Source: Gemmatimonadota bacterium
Lineage (GTDB): Bacteria; Gemmatimonadota; Gemmatimonadetes; Longimicrobiales; Gaopeijiaceae
Assembly (NCBI GenBank): GCA_007125125.1
Contig: SLDT01000204.1
Location: 1-36,414, forward strand
Length of the DNA stretch: 36,414 nucleotides
Direction of reading: 5' to 3'
This document shows, piece after piece, positions 33,024-36,414 of this stretch (position 1 is the first letter of the stretch; every line of letters starts with the position of its first letter). The notes below the pieces were generated by a model. The model saw nothing but the letters and a program-made list of their open reading frames with translations, was not told the DNA's origin and ran no database searches. Position numbers and translations under genes: made by a program.

Positions 33024-33115
33024 CCCCTTGTGCGTTGGTGCGGGCACCCGCAAGTTGGCTCTCTCACCCTGACAAGATCCAAGGGGCCAGCGAGCCCCCC
33101 GACCCACCGCCCGAG

Positions 33116-34237
33116 ATGACCGACGACCGAACGCGCCCGGCCTGGCGCATTGTGCCGGCCGGCCTGGCCGCCGCGCTCTTCCTTCTTGTCGCGATCCCTG
33201 CCCTCGACGCGCAGGAGCTCTGTCCCGAGCGCTACCACGTCGAAGTCGAGGGGGAGCGGCTGAGCCTTCCGTACTGCTCGAACCTCCCGATCGACCAGGC
33301 GAACCCGAACGTGCGTCGGATCGTCTTCTCGATCCATGGTGTCGCCACGAACGCGGGTGTCTACTACCGTAACATGATGGCGGCAGCCGAGCGGGTTCCC
33401 GGGGCACTCGACGAGACGCTTGTCATCGGGCCGAAGCTCATGACGCGCGCCTTCGCGAACAGCAATGACATCGGGCCCACAGACGTCTTCTGGAACACGA
33501 GCAGCGGCCGGTTCTGGGGCGGTGAGTCCGGGAGCTCGGACCAGCATTCCCGCTCCGTCTCGGTGAGCTCCTTCGAGATTTTCGACCGGATGCTCACCGA
33601 CCTCCTCGCTCCCGGGCTCTTTCCGAACCTCGAGGTGATCGTGATGGCCGGGCACTCCGGGGGCGGCCAGTTCATGAACCGTTACGCGATGGCGAGCCCC
33701 GTCGAGGACGAGGTCGCCCGTCCGCGGGGCGTCCACATGCGATATGTCGTCGCCCAGCCCTCGACGCACACCTACCTGACCGCGGACCGCGTCGACCCGA
33801 CGAGCCGGACGCGCTCGTCGTTCCGGGTCCCCGAACCCTCGGAGGTCGAGGGGTGCCAGGGATACAACCGCTACGGATCCGGGCTCGAAGGGCTCGACGG
33901 CTGGACCTACATGGAGAACATCGGCCCCGAGCGCATGATCGAGCAGTACCGCCAGCGGGACGTGATCTACTTCCACGGGATGAACGACAGCGACCCCGAG
34001 GACTCCCAGCTCGCCCGCGGGTGCGCGGCGATGATGCAGGGCGCCCACCGCCTCGATCGCGGGATCACCTACTACAACTACATCCACCACCTCTACGGCT
34101 CCGACGGCCACAACCACCGGATCTCCTTCGTGGCCCGGGTGGGGCACGACAACGGCCGCATGTGGGCCTCGGAACAGGGCCTCCTCCACATCTTCGACTA
34201 CGCCCCGACGATCTCGGAGGCGCCCTACCGGAGGTAA
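33116..34237 (+). CDS. Secreted alpha/beta hydrolase
   Basis: The product has 373 residues with a signal peptide (GLAAALFLLVAIPALDAQ). The fold is recognisable from the oxyanion segment FSIHGVATNAGVYYRNM and the nucleophile elbow AGHSGGGQF (Ser181). Asp291 in HGMNDSD and His344 in VGHDNGRMW complete a plausible triad. Cys pairs (ELCPERY, YCSNL, GCQGY, RGCAA) suggest disulfides, consistent with export. It resembles PHB-depolymerase or fungal-type esterase relatives only in general; the substrate cannot be told. ATG 33116 has only a weak GAG before it and no TTG-N20-TA promoter was seen, so it may be read from the cupredoxin promoter. A strong terminator follows. Confidence 0.82.
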   Translation: MTDDRTRPAWRIVPAGLAAALFLLVAIPALDAQELCPERYHVEVEGERLSLPYCSNLPIDQANPNVRRIVFSIHGVATNAGVYYRNMMAAAERVPGALDETLVIGPKLMTRAFANSNDIGPTDVFWNTSSGRFWGGESGSSDQHSRSVSVSSFEIFDRMLTDLLAPGLFPNLEVIVMAGHSGGGQFMNRYAMASPVEDEVARPRGVHMRYVVAQPSTHTYLTADRVDPTSRTRSSFRVPEPSEVEGCQGYNRYGSGLEGLDGWTYMENIGPERMIEQYRQRDVIYFHGMNDSDPEDSQLARGCAAMMQGAHRLDRGITYYNYIHHLYGSDGHNHRISFVARVGHDNGRMWASEQGLLHIFDYAPTISEAPYRR

Positions 34238-34292
34238 CCTGCCCGGGCCGGCAGCCGGCCCACGCAAGGGATTCCCGCAGCGTCGAGGGAAC

Positions 34293-34322
34293 GAGGGCCG
34301 GAGGCTTTGACCTCCGGCCCTC
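34293..34322 (+). terminator. Terminator after hydrolase gene
   Basis: A 12-base stem, GAGGGCCGGAGG with CCTCCGGCCCTC, encloses CTTTGA and is followed by TTGTCATT. The TTG in this tail is also the -33 element of the next gene's promoter candidate. Confidence 0.8.
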
Positions 34323-34352
34323 TTGTCATTCCTGGAACATAGCTATACGTTC
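34323..34352 (+). promoter_or_regulatory. Putative -33/-7 promoter (fasciclin gene)
   Basis: TTG (34323-34325), 20 bases, TACGTTC (34346-34352). A TATACG at 34344-34349 could instead be a -10 box with TTGTCA at 15 bases. The start codon is about 100 bases downstream. Confidence 0.45.
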
Positions 34353-34353
34353 T

Positions 34354-34382
34354 TTGTACACGACCTGCACACTTCTTGTGCA
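34354..34382. promoter_or_regulatory. Inverted repeat near fasciclin transcription start
   Basis: TGCACA (34366-34371) and TGTGCA (34377-34382) form a perfect inverted repeat with CTTCT between. TTGTACA (34354-34360) precedes it. The sites lie at and just after the expected start of transcription. Half-sites TTGTRC recall the palindromes near 19850, but the spacing differs. Confidence 0.4.
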
Positions 34383-34454
34383 AGCCCCTGCCTCGACCGG
34401 ACTCGGTCGCTGCCGGGGAGATCTCGGAACCCGACCTCACGTGGAGCCCATACC

Positions 34455-34952
34455 ATGCAGCGACTCACCAGAGTACTCGCCGCCCTTCCGATCCTGATCC
34501 TTGCCGCCGGCTGCGGCAGCTCGAGCTCGACCGATGTCGAGCCCGCCCCGGACATCGTCGACCTCGCGATCGAGGCGGAGTTCTCGACCCTCGTGACCGC
34601 CGTCCAGGCCGCCGGGCTCGAGGGCGTGCTACGCAGCGACGGACCCTTCACCGTCTTCGCCCCGACGGACGAGGCTTTCGGTGCCCTGCCCCCGGGAACG
34701 CTCGAGGCCCTTCTGGATGACACGGAGGCGCTCGCGGGCATCCTGACCTACCATGTCGTTCCCGGTCGCATCCTCGCCGGGGACCTGAGCGATGGAATCC
34801 AGGTCGCCACGGTTCAGGGGCAGAACGTTACGATTACCCTCTCGGGTGGCGCACGGATCAACGACGCGAACATCATCCAGACCGATATCGAAGCGCGGAA
34901 CGGAGTGATTCACGTCATTGATGCGGTCATCCTCCCGCCCGAGGAGAACTGA
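34455..34952 (+). CDS. Fasciclin (FAS1) domain lipoprotein
   Basis: The product has 165 residues: lipobox ILAAGC (Cys20), a Ser/Thr linker, then one FAS1 domain. Hallmarks are [13 protein letters not shown], the H1 box [26 protein letters not shown], and the H2-like box [17 protein letters not shown]1 domains mediate adhesion between cells or to matrix; single-domain lipoproteins are common in bacteria. GGAG lies 8 bases before the ATG. It stands between two terminators, so it is a single-gene unit with its own promoter. Confidence 0.93.
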   Translation: MQRLTRVLAALPILILAAGCGSSSSTDVEPAPDIVDLAIEAEFSTLVTAVQAAGLEGVLRSDGPFTVFAPTDEAFGALPPGTLEALLDDTEALAGILTYHVVPGRILAGDLSDGIQVATVQGQNVTITLSGGARINDANIIQTDIEARNGVIHVIDAVILPPEEN

Positions 34953-34967
34953 CGCGCACGGGGTGAG

Positions 34968-34993
34968 GCCCCCGGGGCACCTGCCCCGGGGGC
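34968..34993 (+). terminator. Terminator after fasciclin gene
   Basis: An 11-base stem, GCCCCCGGGGC with GCCCCGGGGGC, has a 4-base loop (ACCT) and is followed by TCTTG. As at the preceding terminator, that TTG fits as the -33 element of the next gene. Confidence 0.8.
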
Positions 34994-34995
34994 TC

Positions 34996-35026
34996 TTGCC
35001 CGAGAGCCGCGGGACCCCTATTCCTG
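34996..35026 (+). promoter_or_regulatory. Putative -33/-7 promoter (S9 peptidase)
   Basis: TTG (34996-34998), 20 bases, TATTCCTG (35019-35026). The start codon is 45 bases downstream. Confidence 0.4.
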
Positions 35027-35070
35027 ACCCGGAACCCCTCCGGCCCTCCCCTTCTGGTCAGGTACCCGTC

Positions 35071-36414
35071 ATGGCTCGTCCCTCCACCTCCACGCTCGCC
35101 CTTCCCCTTCTCGCCGCGATCCTCCTGCTCGGAGGGCCCCTCCCGGCGAGCACCCAGGCCCCCGCTCCCGCAATCGAGGCGATCATGTCGCCTCCCTTCC
35201 CCGCGAGCGGGGCCATCGCCTCGCCCACGGGCACCCGCTTCGCCTGGGTCGAGGACCACCGCGGGGTCCAGAACATCTGGACCTGGGACGCGCAAGACGA
35301 CCGAGCCCGCCCGATCACCCACTACGCGCATGACGACGGGCAGGGGCTCTCCCAGCTCTCCTGGCTCCCGGACGGCTCGGGTGTCGTCTTCGTGCGCGGG
35401 CAGGGGCCGAACGCCTGGGGAGACTACGAGAATCCCACGAGCGACCCACGAGGAGTCGAGCGCGCGATCCACCTCGCCCGCCTCGACGGCGCCCACCCGG
35501 TCCGGCTCGCGGCCGGCACCTCCCCCGTCGTCTCGCCGCGGGGCGACCGGGTCATCTTCGCCCGGGAGGCCGAGGTCTGGACCGTGCCTCTCTGGACCCC
35601 ATCGGAGCCCTACCGCTTCTTCTACGCCCGCGGTCAGGTGGGCGAGCCGGCCTGGTCGCCCGACGGGAGCCTCCTCGCCTTCGTGAGCCGGCGCCCGGAG
35701 CACTCCTGGGTGGGGATCTTCGACCCCGAGGCGGGCACCGTCCGCTACCTGGCCCCCGGCGTCGACTCCGACGCCACCCCCCGCTGGTCACCGGACGGAC
35801 GCCGGGTGGCCTTCGTCCGCAACCTGCGCGCGGCCGGGCTCGCCCTCGTCGTCGTCGACCTCGAGACGGACGAGGCCCGCGAGGTCTGGCGCGGAGGGGG
35901 CGCCGCCTTCCCCGGCGCCGCCTCGGGCTTCCGGCTCTTCTGGACCGCGAGCGACCACCTCGTCTTCCCCTCCGAGGCCTCGGGCTGGCAGCACATCTAC
36001 TCCGTCGCCGTCGCGGGCGACGGGGAGGCCCACCCCCTCACCTCCGGCCCCTGCGAGGTCGAGGACGCCACGCTCTCCCCCGACCGGCGCCACCTCGTGG
36101 CCTCGACGAACTGCGGCGACATCAACCGAAGGCAGATCGAGCTCCTGGACCCGGCCGGAGGCGAACCGCGCTTCGTCACGGAAGGGGCGATCGACTGGGG
36201 CATGGCGGTGGCACCCGACGGAACCGTGCTCCTTCACCGGGGCGACTGGCAGATCCCCCCCCTCGCGCACCGGACGAGCGTGCGGGGCGAGGAGCCGCAA
36301 CCCCTGCGCGCCGACGCACTCCCGCCCGAGTTCCCCGCCGATGCGCTCGTCGAGCCCGAGGAGGTGGTCTACGAGGCCCCCGACGGTCTCGAGATCCATG
36401 CACAGCTCTTCCGC
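35071..36414 (+). CDS. Secreted S9 family peptidase, N-terminal part, cut by window edge
   Basis: The frame is open from ATG 35071 to the window end, 448 codons. A signal peptide (LALPLLAAILLLGGPLPA) precedes a beta-propeller with repeated blades: SWLPDGSGVVFV, AWSPDGSLLAFV, RWSPDGRRVAFV and TLSPDRRHLVAS. The final residues VYEAPDGLEIHAQLF match the start of the hydrolase domain in S9 (dipeptidyl peptidase IV or acylaminoacyl-like) enzymes, so the catalytic serine lies beyond the edge. It differs from the other S9 protein of the window in length and blade sequence, so it is a separate paralogue. The ribosome site is weak (AGG 9 bases upstream). Confidence 0.85.
   Translation, partial: MARPSTSTLALPLLAAILLLGGPLPASTQAPAPAIEAIMSPPFPASGAIASPTGTRFAWVEDHRGVQNIWTWDAQDDRARPITHYAHDDGQGLSQLSWLPDGSGVVFVRGQGPNAWGDYENPTSDPRGVERAIHLARLDGAHPVRLAAGTSPVVSPRGDRVIFAREAEVWTVPLWTPSEPYRFFYARGQVGEPAWSPDGSLLAFVSRRPEHSWVGIFDPEAGTVRYLAPGVDSDATPRWSPDGRRVAFVRNLRAAGLALVVVDLETDEAREVWRGGGAAFPGAASGFRLFWTASDHLVFPSEASGWQHIYSVAVAGDGEAHPLTSGPCEVEDATLSPDRRHLVASTNCGDINRRQIELLDPAGGEPRFVTEGAIDWGMAVAPDGTVLLHRGDWQIPPLAHRTSVRGEEPQPLRADALPPEFPADALVEPEEVVYEAPDGLEIHAQLFR

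Noticed and set aside
1-36414. tRNA, rRNA, CRISPR array, complete insertion sequence, prophage or integrase genes
   Set aside because: I looked for cloverleaf ends, regularly spaced repeats and transposase or integrase motifs on both strands by eye and found none.

Overview
The window is GC-rich bacterial chromosome with strong C/G bias at third codon positions. I see no tRNA, rRNA, CRISPR array or complete insertion sequence. The gene content suggests an environmental, probably aerobic heterotroph with an outer membrane: many lipoproteins, secreted S9 peptidases, a tricorn-like S41 protease, polyphosphate kinase, and DUF305 and LVIVD proteins. This mix, together with promoters of a -33/-7 type, fits Gemmatimonadota or a related phylum. 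That placement is inference; no marker gene is present.

Layout. 1-3346 (minus): an operon of a sigma-54 enhancer-binding protein, a possible 38-residue linker ORF, a TPR protein and a partial lipoprotein. It is divergent from an alanine-rich lipoprotein (3773-5146) that has a well-matched -24/-12 promoter and phased upstream repeats. 5246-8116 (minus): secreted S9 peptidase. 8305-15281 (plus): ppk1, an RCK potassium channel and a 992-residue exported helical protein of unknown function. 15430-18136: two small lipoproteins and a tandem pair of exported paralogues. 18212-19918: a vapB-like antitoxin remnant, a frameshifted sodium/proton antiporter and tandem operator-like repeats, probably an eroding acquired segment. 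19942-23268 (minus): tricorn-like protease, divergent from the DUF305 and LVIVD lipoprotein pair (23595-26212). 26518-27042: DinB-like protein. 27126-29959 (minus): cysM overlapping an O-antigen ligase-like gene. 30119-32536: APC transporter fused to two Usp domains. 32655-34952: cupredoxin lipoprotein, alpha/beta hydrolase and fasciclin lipoprotein. 35071 to the right edge: N-terminal half of another S9-type peptidase.

Two regulatory themes stand out. First, the left end looks like a self-contained sigma-54 module: regulator, promoter, phased binding sites and lipoprotein target. Second, many other transcription units start with the same spaced motif, TTG, about 20 bases, then TAnnNTG, 40 to 130 bases before the start codon. 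Most products outside ppk1, the channel, cysM and the transporters carry export signals, so the window is mainly cell-envelope biology: protein turnover, metal-linked lipoproteins, glycan ligation and adhesion.
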